14,887 nucleotides of DNA from Rodentolepis nana (lineage: Eukaryota; Platyhelminthes; Cestoda; Cyclophyllidea; Hymenolepididae). Positions 1 to 9,396 of the stretch are shown here, in pieces. The number at the start of each line of letters is the position of its first letter. Position 1 is the stretch's first letter. Both the position numbers and the translations under genes were made by a program. The notes below the pieces were generated by a model. That model was not told where the DNA came from and searched no databases. It worked only from the letters and a program-made list of their open reading frames with translations. The stretch spans positions 1-14,887 of the forward strand of contig UZAE01001162.1 of assembly GCA_900617975.1 (NCBI GenBank), in the 5' to 3' direction.

Positions 1-31
1 CTCCCCTCCCCGCCCACACCACCTCCCACCC
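1..31 (-). other. G-rich strand, possible G-quadruplex
   Basis: The plus strand is almost pure pyrimidine/C-rich here. The minus strand therefore carries at least five runs of three or four G, three of them separated by single bases. That pattern is compatible with a G-quadruplex. It is a composition call only, and nothing shows that it is functional. Confidence 0.3.
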
Positions 32-36
32 GATCA

Positions 37-112
37 TTAAAATTAGGTCAGTTCATGGTGTATAATTTCCTCTTTTGGACTCGGGTCTAGAGTTCAATTT
101 CCACTTCCTCCA
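37..112 (+). repeat. tRNA-derived sequence, degenerate Pol III A and B boxes
   Basis: TAGGTCAGTTCATGG at 44-58 resembles the D-arm/A-box of a tRNA (TAGCTCAGTTGGT type). GAGTTCAATTTCC at 90-102 resembles the T-arm/B-box (GGTTCAAATCC type). The spacing between them is right for a tRNA, and a CTTTTG stretch sits where an anticodon loop would be. The anticodon stem no longer pairs properly and no acceptor stem is evident, so this is not a working tRNA gene. It is most likely the head of an old tRNA-derived SINE or a tRNA pseudogene. It lies outside the target-site duplication of SINE copy A and so is a separate element. Confidence 0.4.
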
Positions 113-163
113 AACCTTAGCCTATCACCAATCAGATAAGCATTGTTTTACTTCTTGAGGATC

Positions 164-520
164 ATAACTACAATTTGGGGGGTGCGCAATAGACTTACCT
201 CCACGTGGTGCATCCTGGGCAACGTATACTCATACGGCAAAAAAGTCTATTTACCGGCAGTTGACTTCTCACTTCAAACTACTATGACCCGACTATTTTT
301 CCTATTCGACCTCTTTCACAGTACTCATCTTATCTTTTTCTCTACCTTTGTGTCTGTCTGTCTCTTTTACATCTGTGAATCACTCTTCTATTCCCCCTCT
401 CAACTTTTTGTCACTTTGATATTCATCCTCCTCCTCTCTGTGAAGCCTGAAGTCAACTAAAAGGCTAATGATGACTATCAAAACGCCTGCCATTTGATAT
501 AAATAAATAAATAACTACAA
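164..520 (+). mobile_element. SINE-like retroposon, copy A, with 10-bp target-site duplication
   Basis: The element body is 174-510. It is flanked by the exact direct repeat ATAACTACAA at 164-173 and 511-520, the mark of target-primed insertion. The head (about 175-285) holds a CACGTG E-box at 202-207. It also holds an RNA fold: outer arms 188-196 and 243-251 pair over 9 bp, and a CGTAT/ATACG hairpin lies at 223-236. The middle is pyrimidine-rich. The 3' part (about 437-500) is shared with the LINE at 9291-9370 and ends in (AAAT)n. An open frame of about 105 codons runs through the copy, but it follows from the stop-poor pyrimidine-rich sequence and I do not call it a gene. Confidence 0.85.
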
Positions 521-2097
521 GTATACAAATATCATGAATTCCCCTCTTTTTAAGGAATGATATTTTAAGTCTTACCTCTGATCCGACTCTTCAGTAAAAC
601 AAACCTCCAAAGCAAATTTATCGCAGTTTAATTAAGCCGATTCATTAAACCTAGCCAATCATGATTTATTGAAAAATTTCACTGTCTCCTTATGTTCATA
701 GATACTTAGAACCATCAATTTTAAAACACTTAAGAACTCCCTCAAACCACTTACAAACAGACGCTCTTCACGGAAATATGGTTGCCATGACCGAATTGAG
801 TTAAATGAATTTGTCACTTTCCCCTCCCATTAATGACCTTTGGGAATTTACTTATCTCTCGGTTTATTGACTCATTTTCTTCCTCCTATCCAGTTTTTAG
901 CCCTTCTTGGGTGAATTGTGTCTTCGGTATATCATAAAATTGGAAGTTTGGCTAAGTAATTGTTTTACCGTGGTGTTGGGGTAAATTACATTTAATGCTT
1001 ATTTAGTCTTCACTTCCAAATAAGTCTCTGTGAACTGACATTTAAGGAATAACTGTGTGCCCTGTCAGTTAAAATAATTTTTTATCAACTAATATTACAA
1101 ACAGGCATAAAAATTTATTAATTTTTGCTCTCTCTGAACTTAGCAACCGAATATAGGCTGCCTTGTAGACCTTTGAAAATCAAATCTGCTTTTTTTGGGA
1201 GTTGAATCAACGTGATAAGAAGAAAAACTCCTTAAATGGGTGTGAGCTTTGAACTGATCTATTGCAACTAAAAGCCGGAAAACTTTTCGAATTGAGTGAT
1301 GGGAATATCACATTGCATGAGGGTAATTACTGAGTTTGCACAGACCTCTCGAGTCTGCTTACTAGATTTTGAAATGTCGACTTCCTTCGTCCAATTAGCG
1401 GTCTCATTAGGATGTAATAACAAAATATCCTGTTTTTAATACAACTAAATGAATGTTGATCGCGGTGAAAAACTAAGACTTTGAAGAATCTATTTCAGGG
1501 GGTAAATATACAACCTTTCCTATCTTTAAACTAATCATTACTCTCTTAATGAACTTGGGAGCTTGCGGTTTTAAGGAAGGAATAATTTAGAAAATTGGCA
1601 TTGTTTGTATCTTGGTGATCGAGTTCCTTTGAAGAAAATCCGTTTTGTGTTGTCCCATCTTGAGTAAGAATGGGTAGTAAAAAGAAATCACAAACGCACA
1701 ACACCCATTAATTGTTAAAAGCAGGTTGCTTTAAAATGCTGACTCCTAAGAGGCAAATTTAGCGAAATAATTATTTATTTTAGAAAGACTAGTGTGAGTA
1801 TTGACACTAAGTGAAGGTTCGCAGTTTCTACAGTAATCTTGAGTTTCCCTCGTGTTATTACTAATGCTACATTTTAACGAACTCGTTAAAAAGCACCAAA
1901 TACAATAGACATGTAAATACGGAGACTGATTCTTAAGCAAATTGTTTTCAATACTCCAAAATAACTTAATAATAATATGAATATAAATAAATATTAAAAG
2001 TTAACTTAAAACTAGATGATTTGTCTCTTCACTTATTGCAAGACAATCATTTGCTCTATAAATAAGTGTACTACAAGTAAAGTTTGCATTGAGTCTT
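521..2097. other. AT-rich intergenic DNA, no supportable gene
   Basis: No convincing open frame, RNA gene or repeat copy was seen. The longest minus-strand frame, around 1746-1940, has no coding character and no supporting splice sites. A GTAAGA donor-like site on the minus strand near 577 follows a short open stretch, but no acceptor precedes it. Confidence 0.5.
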
Positions 2098-2446
2098 ATA
2101 ATTTTACATTTGGGGTGTACGATAGACTTACCTTCACGTGATGCACCCTGGGTAAAGTATTCTCATACGCCAAAAAAGGTCTATTAACTGACAATTGACT
2201 TCTGGCTTCAAACTACCATCACACCACTGTATTTCATATTCGACCTCCCCTACGGTACTCATCTTACCTTTTCTCTGCCTTCTTGTCTGTCTCTTTACAT
2301 CTGTAAATCACTCTTCCGTTCCCCACCCTCTCGACTTTCTGTTACTTTGATGCTCCTTCCACTCTGTGAAGCCTGAAGTCAACTAAAGGGCTAATGATGA
2401 CTATCAAAACGCCTGCCATTTGAAATAAAAAAATAATTTTACATTT
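2098..2446 (+). mobile_element. SINE-like retroposon, copy B, with 14-bp target-site duplication
   Basis: The body is 2112-2432, between exact copies of ATAATTTTACATTT at 2098-2111 and 2433-2446. The head keeps the E-box (2135-2140). Its outer stem pairs with G-U wobbles, and its GTAT/ATAC hairpin is one base pair shorter than in copy A. The 3' end reads CTATCAAAACGCCTGCCATT, followed by an A-rich tail. It lies antisense to the gene at 2498-4930 and begins about 50 bp beyond that gene's stop codon, so it is probably part of the 3' UTR of that transcript. Confidence 0.88.
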
Positions 2447-2497
2447 TAAATCATGTAAGCGCATTATGCAAAATTAAGATTTTTATAATTTTTTGTC

Positions 2498-4930
2498 TTA
2501 TGACTTGCCTTTTCGAGGGGATCCATTAAGTTGGAAGAAGTCATTTGAAGCCATCCTCATACTCGGTTGATTCTGATTGGTCACTGAAATAATTGGAGCA
2601 GAGGCAGAACACGTTGTAGGTACTTTTTCACAGCCTGTTTCTCCATAGTTAAATTGGCCTGATGGAACTTGATGACAAATTTGGGACATTTGCTGATATA
2701 GATGACCTCCTGAGGGCGTGCCATCAGTCACAGAGGGGAAAAGGAATGCTTGCAAAGTTTGCTGTTGAGTGGAATGACCTGGCACATCTTGGCTGTAAGC
2801 ATGTCGACAGATTTCGGAGAATCCACTCGGTTTTGGTATTCCTGAGTACGGTTGAAGAACTGTGCTTAGCTCCGATTTCGAATGTGGTGAATCATTGTGG
2901 CTGAGCGCAGTACTTCCGGCTGAAGAGAAAACACTGCCTTGTTCCTCCAATTGGGAAGACTCATACATATGCTAAAAGGAGGAGTTTCTGTGATTATGAT
3001 GATGATGATCAAAAAATTCAATAGGAAGCAATAAGAAATTATTGTGCTTTATGGCCCCACCTCCCGTAATGACGACCAGCTGCTTCTGATGATAATGTTA
3101 GCAAACCAATGAAAAGAACTAACCAAGTCAAGGAACATAGTGGCATGGATCCATTCAGTAACCAAATGACAAAAGACGTAAATTCTGAACTAAAAAAACA
3201 GTTGTAAATCAAGCCAAGAACCAAGAACATTTTGGAAAAGCAATCGAGTACCTGCAACTGGCATGTCGTCCAGTTTCTATTACCTTCTGTTCCATTCCCC
3301 GAGCGTGTTCCATATACTGCATACACGTAAAGAAAGCCCTTTTTGTGGGGGGAGGGATAATATCTTCATTAAATCATCAGATAACTCTACTGAGTGACTT
3401 CATAGGCTTGGATTCATGAAAATACTTTAACGACTTCAGTTACATGATGAACAAATTGTGCTCTGTCTAAACAATCACAACTTAACCAGAACATTAAGCA
3501 CTCTTGAGGACATGAATGCTCCAGAAAGCACATATCTCCACAATGCCCACTGCTTTGGCCTATTCCCAATTGAAACCACGGTTTCATTGAATCAGCCACG
3601 TTGACCCTCGAGTATTCCCAACACTAATTCAATTTGCCATAGTAAGACGAAGACAGTCAATACGCGTCTCAGCTCTCCTTTCTAACTCAAAATCTTGTTA
3701 GCCGCCTAAAGCATTGAAAACACTTACTGTTTACATTTCGGTCATATTTTACCTCTGTCCCTTCATTAACACTGACTAAATGGAATAGATCTTAGAATCT
3801 AGCCAAAAATAATAATAATAATGCTACTCAGTTCTCACCTGGTATGACTGTTGCGGTCGTTGCATTTCCTCCGCATTAGTGGGATATTCGGGAAGCTGGG
3901 GGTTCGGATTTTGAAGATAATGACTGCTGACATTCATTTGTGAAAAGGTCAATTCTTGCGCAGACGGGTGAAATGCATTTGTATTCTGAGCGACAGATCG
4001 CAATTCGTCTCTTGTGCTATCCCCCTTTGTAAAACAAACGGTGGGTTACATTTCATTACCGTTCGAAGTTTATTAGAGTAAGAATTGGAAAGCTTACGTA
4101 AGAAAATCTTGCCACGTGGGCACAAAGAATGAACCCACTAAGCCAACAAACGGGGAGAATAACTTTTTAACTATAACTATGAGTGCTCATAAAATGTTAT
4201 CTTTGTACTTCAGGATTTAGTCGGAAATTAACTGCTCTAATCTGTAAATGTCTAACCATTCAAGAATTTGACAACGACAAACCAGAAAAATCATGTTCAA
4301 TATGTCGGCCTATAATGGACAAGGTGAAATTAAAGCCACACCATGCAAATTGAGTTTTCTTTGGCTTTTTTCAAACTCCAACTCTCGATTTACAGTTTTA
4401 GAGCTTTTCACCTTATTCTTATGATAAAAGGGTATAAAGATGGTTACTCCACCTTAATTCAGAATGACAGACTTACTTGGACCGCAGGATTGGATGTACC
4501 AGCCGATGCCGTTCTGGGGAACATCAAATCTCCAAGAGTTTCATAAACCCCATTAGGATGCATGTTGGTGTATCTAGCCAACTGAGAGGCACTCATAACC
4601 ATGGACGACCCCGAGAGAAATTGGCTTGCTTCGCTTCTTGCCATCACTTGTTCCATTGGAGTCATCTGAGTAGTTGAACCCATGTATGATAGTTCAGTGG
4701 AAATTTCTGCTTTCTCTCCGGTGGAATTGGTTTGGAATTCACCCATAACAGGTCCACGTGTTAGAGAAGCCTGATGATGCGATGCATGCTCATATGTTGA
4801 TCGAATATCAGTTGTATCAAGAAATTTCTAAATCGAGGAACGTCATTATACTACTTGCTTAGTAAACTACTGATGAAAGTAAAGTTAGCCCAGAGTAAAA
4901 GGAATATGCGCCAGTTGAACTTACATCCAT
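2498..4930 (-). CDS. Four-exon gene, 338-aa Ser/Gln-rich protein of unknown function
   Basis: Coding exons, read on the minus strand, are 4930-4925, 4827-4477, 4024-3839 and 2971-2498, giving 2, 117, 62 and 157 residues plus a TAA stop. All three introns (97, 452 and 867 bp) are GT-AG and phase 0. The donors are GTAAGT (4924), GTAAGT (4476) and GTGAGA (3838). The acceptors are TTTAG, ACAAAG and a good polypyrimidine CTTTTAG. The start ATG at 4930 is followed by G, and an in-frame TGA stands eight codons upstream. The junction ATG GAT then AAA TTT keeps the frame. The protein starts MDKFLDTTD. It is rich in Ser, Gln, Thr, Asn and Pro, shows no signal peptide or membrane segment, and ends in a short basic SPRKGKS. 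I recognise no domain. The composition resembles disordered regions of transcriptional regulators, but that is inference. An alternative is initiation at the internal Met at 4746 (309 aa), which has G at -3 and +4. Confidence 0.72.
2972..3838 (-). other. Intron 3 of the 338-aa gene
   Basis: This is the largest intron. It contains an ATG repeat tract around 2998-3008 and an (AAT)n microsatellite near 3808-3822. Short open frames inside it (3039-3326 and 3414-3620, minus strand) could in principle be alternative terminal exons. The first follows a T-rich acceptor near 3191 and the second a weak acceptor near 3623. Neither is needed for the frame, and both look hydrophobic or Cys-rich, unlike the flanking exons. 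Confidence 0.55.
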
Positions 4931-5087
4931 TTGAGCTTGAAGTGTTCAAAGTGTTCCCTCTTTCCTTACCAGAGGCGATTTTCTTAAAAGTTGAAGAAGT
5001 TTTCAGTTTGGATTTATGCCTTCTGGGTCAGCCTTGAGCAACTCGCAACAGATGTCGATTTGTTTTAAAGACCTGTGGCAATATTGT

Positions 5088-5240
5088 GAAGTTTTATTTC
5101 GTCACATAATGACTGTGGAGATTTAAGCAGACCCTAAAGGCTGTTTCACGCCCCCTGCTTAGCGCCCCGGGCACAATTCGTGAGTTGATTGGTTCGCTGT
5201 GAGCCGTGATTTCGGAGGGGAGACAGACAGCCAATAAAAA
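5088..5240 (-). promoter_or_regulatory. Putative promoter/5' leader of the 338-aa gene
   Basis: A GC-rich patch stands out from AT-rich surroundings about 160-300 bp upstream of the start ATG. On the minus strand it holds a CCAAT box (5188-5192) followed by a GC-box-like GGGGGCGTG (5148-5156), in the order and spacing expected of a promoter. A second CCAAT box on the plus strand (5231-5235) could serve divergent transcription. Downstream on the minus strand an ATG is followed directly by TGA (ATG at 5107-5105), which would be a minimal start-stop upstream ORF if the transcript starts above it. No transcription start can be placed from sequence alone. Confidence 0.4.
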
Positions 5241-6003
5241 CACTTTCTCCTACTCCTCTCTCAATGATTTTGTCTTCACTACCAATTAAGTTCACAACAT
5301 GGCAAATGTATGTTAAGCAAATATAAATGCACTTATTTCATCTTAAAAGCTTAAATTTTAAGATAATCGTATTGCGTGTAGAATATGTGGAGAAATAAGC
5401 AAAAAATGGTGATTTAAAATCAAGGTGGTTTTCTTTTAGTTTGAATGATGGGGTTTCTTATGCAATCATTTGATTTTAAGCGTTCCGAAATAATGCCCCG
5501 GTTTTATTCAATTATTGTAATTATCAGATGCATAATTGTCTAGTATTTACGATAACATCTATTGTGATTGAACGTTTGCCTGATGACCTGAATTTAATTG
5601 AATATCTATTTACTTTATTCAATCATTAAAAATAGAGGTTAATATTTAGTGTACACTAAATATCAAATTTGCAAAAGTGTGATTAGTAAAGCGTGCATTA
5701 TTGGGTGTGCTGATTTGTTGCTAGAATTTAACAGGCCAATCTTTTCACCTCGTAGTTTTTGCATTCATCTTATCACTTTTCATTAACTTAGTATGTTGAT
5801 CCTTATTTCATTTATAATAGGGTAAATCTATAAGTAGATCTGAGATTGGAGTGGTTGAGAAGGCAGTATTTTCTAAAATACAGCACATTAACTCATAGTT
5901 TTAATTAAAAAACTGGTATTCCTCGCCAATATTTTTGAATTCTTGTTTAAATACAGGAATACACTAAACCCTCCTTTTAAACTCTCATGATTGCCAGTTT
6001 TAT
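5241..6003. other. AT-rich intergenic DNA with a 22-bp perfect palindrome
   Basis: No gene was seen. The only structured item is the palindrome at 5642-5663, listed separately. Confidence 0.5.
5642..5663. repeat. 22-bp perfect palindrome
   Basis: ATATTTAGTGT is followed immediately by its own reverse complement, giving 11 bp on each side with no spacer. It could be a dimeric protein-binding site or a cruciform-prone sequence. Its function is unknown, and the surrounding AT-richness raises the chance of coincidence. Confidence 0.6.
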
Positions 6004-6086
6004 TTGTTTGCAATAGTGAAAGAGGTCTCTAACATTTTTACTTTGCCGTTTTGTCGCTTCCCCCCAACCCCCGTCTTGATAGAATT

Positions 6087-6116
6087 CCCCCCCCCCCCTC
6101 CCCCTCCTCCTACATT
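6087..6116 (+). repeat. C12 homopolymer and C-rich tract
   Basis: Twelve consecutive C at 6087-6098 are followed by C-rich CT sequence. The minus strand is correspondingly G-rich. Open frames crossing the tract on both strands (about 6004-6304) disagree with one another and have no clear splice sites, so no gene is called here. Confidence 0.6.
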
Positions 6117-6304
6117 CAAATCAACCGTATCTGTGGAGATCCAATTTCAATTAGGGTTAATGGTGAACAGGAAGAACAATACGAGTATCCATGCCTTGAA
6201 AACATTGCCAGGTGTCCGGTAGTAGAGTGCTTCGAGCTCTTGAATTTCAGGGACAGTTGGATTTCAAAATTAGTCAAGATCTCTCTGTGACCGTGTTTTA
6301 ACAA

Positions 6305-7687
6305 ATGATGTGAATTGTTTTATTTAAACAATTTAATTTCCACCAATTTACTCATTCCAAATTTCTTACAAACATTAAATAATTTTGCTTCATATTTTTG
6401 GCTTCATTCATTTCAACAATTGTTTGAGTTCATTTCGTACTCAGACTTAGTGTTGGAAATAACTTCATAGTACTTTTCTTGGAAGGCAAATAGTTCAATG
6501 AAATTTATACGACGGGCATTTTCTTTCATCAGGGTTGTACAGCTGAAGGCTACTAAAGGATACTAGAATGGTTGGCCAAGTGTACATAGTCCATTGAGTC
6601 CATTTCGATAATTGATTTTGCTTTTGAACAATGATTATTGATTATCACTTATTAACCCCCCCCCCCCCCTCCCTATTGAAATAGACCCCTGTTTGCATAA
6701 GGAAGAATTATTGCAAAATACTCACGTGATCAGGATCGACTGCACTGGTAATTGAATAAGATGGTAATTTGTATAACACTGAATTAACTCTCCCACTATG
6801 ACAAGGAGTTCTGACAATAAAAACCCCACCTTTTGAACTGAGTAGTTTTGGGGTTGCTGGTTAGGGCAACGTTAATGGGAAAAATGATAGAAGCTCCTCC
6901 ACCCCTCTCCCCTCCAATAAAATACCCCTTCCACCTCTTAAGCCAAGCCAAAATTGACCCTTCGGAAAACTTCTTTGATGAGTTTGGTGGGAAGTACATG
7001 CAATAATCCATTACGAATGACCAAAGAAGAACAAACCTGTTATACTTGAGACTTATTACCAGTAATTAGGGAAGCTAAGCAAAAATTGGAGGATAAATGT
7101 CTAAAGGGAATAAATTCTGCAATTCTGAGTTGCCTCTCCCCTCTCCTATTAAACTAAGGGTGGGGCGGGAATCCGCCACACGCTTATTTGCCATAATGTT
7201 TGTCTTTAATTTCCAAAGCTTTTTGTACGGTATCTTTTTAATCAATATGGATTGGGCTGTTGCTTCCACCTTCTTTTCCCAATTTTCAAGATGAAAAATT
7301 TTATCAATTCTCTCAGTTTATTCATTTAAGGAACATCCCCGCCTTTTTGATTCCATTTCTCTGTCTACATTGTTCTCGTTGGAATAACAGGTCTGTTAAT
7401 CACACTGATTTTGCTTAAAGTCATGGTAATTTGAGTTCCTTGAAGGGTTATTTTTAAGTTCACCCCTTCTAGTTATAACCATATCCTGCCAGATTTTCTA
7501 GTGTATAATTAACCTCTCAAATGACCTCCTCACCCAGCCTGATTAGAGATTACACAAGAAGCACTCCAATTAAGTGTAGGGCTCCGGTTTTAGTAGCAGT
7601 TGAAGCATCATTTGAGAACAAAAATTGCTACCGAATAAGTGATTGTCGCCCTTAATTTGCTGTGCTAAATCTGAGATTTCATGTAGT
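6305..7687. other. Intergenic DNA, no supportable gene
   Basis: AT-rich sequence with a C14 run at 6656-6669 and a C-rich patch near 6899-6917. The open frames at 6796-7011, 7075-7269 and 7097-7294 overlap on opposite strands and show no recognisable protein or splice structure. Confidence 0.45.
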
Positions 7688-8024
7688 AATGTTACGTATT
7701 CGAGGTGTGTGCGATCGACTTACCTCCACGTGGTGCAACCTGGTAGACATATACTCATACGCCAAAAGTCTGTAAACGGGCAGTTGATTTCTGACTTAAA
7801 ACTACCATGACCCCATTGTATGTCCATCCACCACTTCCACAGTACTCATCTCAACTTTTTATCTACCTTTGTGTCTGTCTCTTCTACACCTGTGAGCCAC
7901 TCTTCTCTTCCTCCTCTCGACTTTCTGTGACTTTGATGTTCCTTCCACTTGCGAAGCCCGAAATCAACTAACGCTTTACTGAAAACTATCATAAAGCCTG
8001 CTATTTTTATAAATATTACATATT
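7688..8024 (+). mobile_element. SINE-like retroposon, copy C, decayed target-site duplication
   Basis: The body is about 7701-8011. The flanks AATGTTACGTATT (7688-7700) and AATATTACATATT (8012-8024) match at 11 of 13 positions; both differences are G-to-A, so this is probably an aged duplication. The E-box is at 7727-7732. The head stem and hairpin are partly broken. The tail reads ATCATAAAGCCTGC, the variant found in the LINE and in copy E, not the AAAACGCC variant of copies A, B, D and F. This is probably one of the older insertions in the window. Confidence 0.8.
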
Positions 8025-9290
8025 ACCAGGGAAAATCGATAATTGCCCGTTATAACTACTAATCATATAACGTTGAAATTCGTTCGACTAATACAATGAA
8101 ATCCACAATAATGTCCTCGTGAGTTTTATCCCTGCGGATGAGTTGAGACATTAAATGGTCCGAATTCACTGTTTAAAAAGATCATCTATATAACCCGCAG
8201 AGACTAAACAGAGCGTGTTAACTACAATTGACAAGAAAATAAGCATGACAGAGCTAACGATAGGTGAAATTCGGTCTCTTCCAAGTAGCCACGTCTCAAG
8301 AAAGTTTTATATTTGCCCAGAAAGAGAGGATCAGGATGCAAAAAAAATTGTATGACTTAATAACTTTCTGCTGAGAAGCAATTAAAAGGTCTCTTTGTTT
8401 TTCTTAAGATGAGTTCTAGCTGGATTCAAAACATTACCTCAACCTCTCAACGTTCTCAAGACATGTTACACCATTAATGTCGCATTATTATTTAAATTAT
8501 TTAAATTCACCGCGAGCAAATTCCAGGGAAGTCTACAATGTCAAAAAACTCTATTAATTCCACTTGTTTGCTCTCTAACTAGCCAATGATGGGAATTCAA
8601 CAAGGTTGGCATGATCAATCTAGTAAATAAATTTGTGGATTGAAAATCGAATAGGAACTCATTTTCTTACTAAGGGGTCGATTTTCGGCGTGGCAACTTC
8701 AGAATACGAAGACATTGCTAAATGAATCAGATCGTTTTAGGGAAAAGTGGAAATCACGATACATTATGATGGCAAACAAAGTAAGTTACATTCCATCTTC
8801 AATACGATTGCTTACTTCCATCTCCCCTTCTGCCACCCCCACCCCCCCCCTTCCTCCCACCTCACCTTATCTCCTCAGCACGACGCTCTTCTGTTTGGAT
8901 GCTTCTTCAAAATTAGCACCTGTGTAATACCCTCACCATGTTGTGAGAAAAAGTGTTCCTATTAGTATTTCCAAAGGTTCCACAAATGAGATTAAATAAT
9001 AACCTATTAGGCATACTTAACTGTTCAATATTCAAGCGACCTGAAGTGTTTTATCAACTAAGGAGTGATTGAGGACACTCTTATATGCTAATTTTGTTGA
9101 GACACAGAATTGAGCAAATCTAACTCTCTCTCGAGAGAGAAGGTCACCCTCATTAGTTGAGAAGAGGCTTTGCCTCAGGCAATAACCGCAAATAGTCTTT
9201 TTCTCGGCACTTCAACATAATATAAAAGATTAACTTTTTCACTTAAGTTCTTTCCTCTATTTCGCACATGTCTAGCAATGCTAGTTAGGT
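8025..9290. other. Intergenic DNA, no supportable gene
   Basis: AT-rich sequence. It contains a C-rich tract at 8836-8870 (C5, A, C9) and a 16-bp GA/CT palindrome at 9125-9140. The open frames at 8715-8965 run through the C-rich tract and do not look like protein. Confidence 0.45.
9125..9140. repeat. 16-bp palindromic TC/GA repeat
   Basis: TCTCTCTCGAGAGAGA is a perfect inverted repeat of CT and GA dinucleotides. Such tracts match the GAGAG core bound by GAGA-factor-type proteins in insects, and can also be a simple microsatellite. No gene lies next to it. Confidence 0.5.
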
Positions 9291-9396
9291 ATTTATTTAT
9301 TTATTTCAAATGGCAGGCTTTATGATATTTATCATTAGTCCTTAAACTTTGACTTCGGCTTCCCCCAAGGGTGGGGGGTACGTATATAGCAGTTCA

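Noticed and set aside
185..260. Hammerhead or other self-cleaving ribozyme in the SINE head
   Set aside because: The hammerhead core CTGATGA with a paired GAAA is absent; the fold is a simple stem and hairpin.
143..460. 105-codon open frame across SINE copy A, similar to frames at 12423-12677 in copy E (both ending KPEVN)
   Set aside because: The similarity comes from shared repeat ancestry. The pyrimidine-rich middle lacks stop codons by composition, and copies B, C, D and F do not show the same intact frame as far as I could follow.
2662..2904. 80-codon plus-strand frame
   Set aside because: Antisense shadow of the last exon of the minus-strand gene.
3039..3326. 95-codon minus-strand frame inside intron 3
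   Set aside because: Hydrophobic, unlike the flanking exons, and not needed for the frame; one acceptor near 3191 is decent but no paired donor was found.
3414..3620. Cys-rich minus-strand frame inside intron 3
   Set aside because: It could be an alternative terminal exon in phase 0, but the acceptor is weak and no other support is visible.
4855..5037. 60-codon plus-strand frame, and a minus-strand frame of about 32 codons ending at the GTAAGT donor (4925-5022)
   Set aside because: This stretch is better read as the 5' leader and start exon of the minus-strand gene. The 32-codon minus frame would enter the next exon out of frame, whereas ATG-GAT enters in frame.
6004..6304. Overlapping open frames on both strands
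   Set aside because: Three frames conflict, one runs through the C12 homopolymer, and none has convincing splice sites or a recognisable domain.
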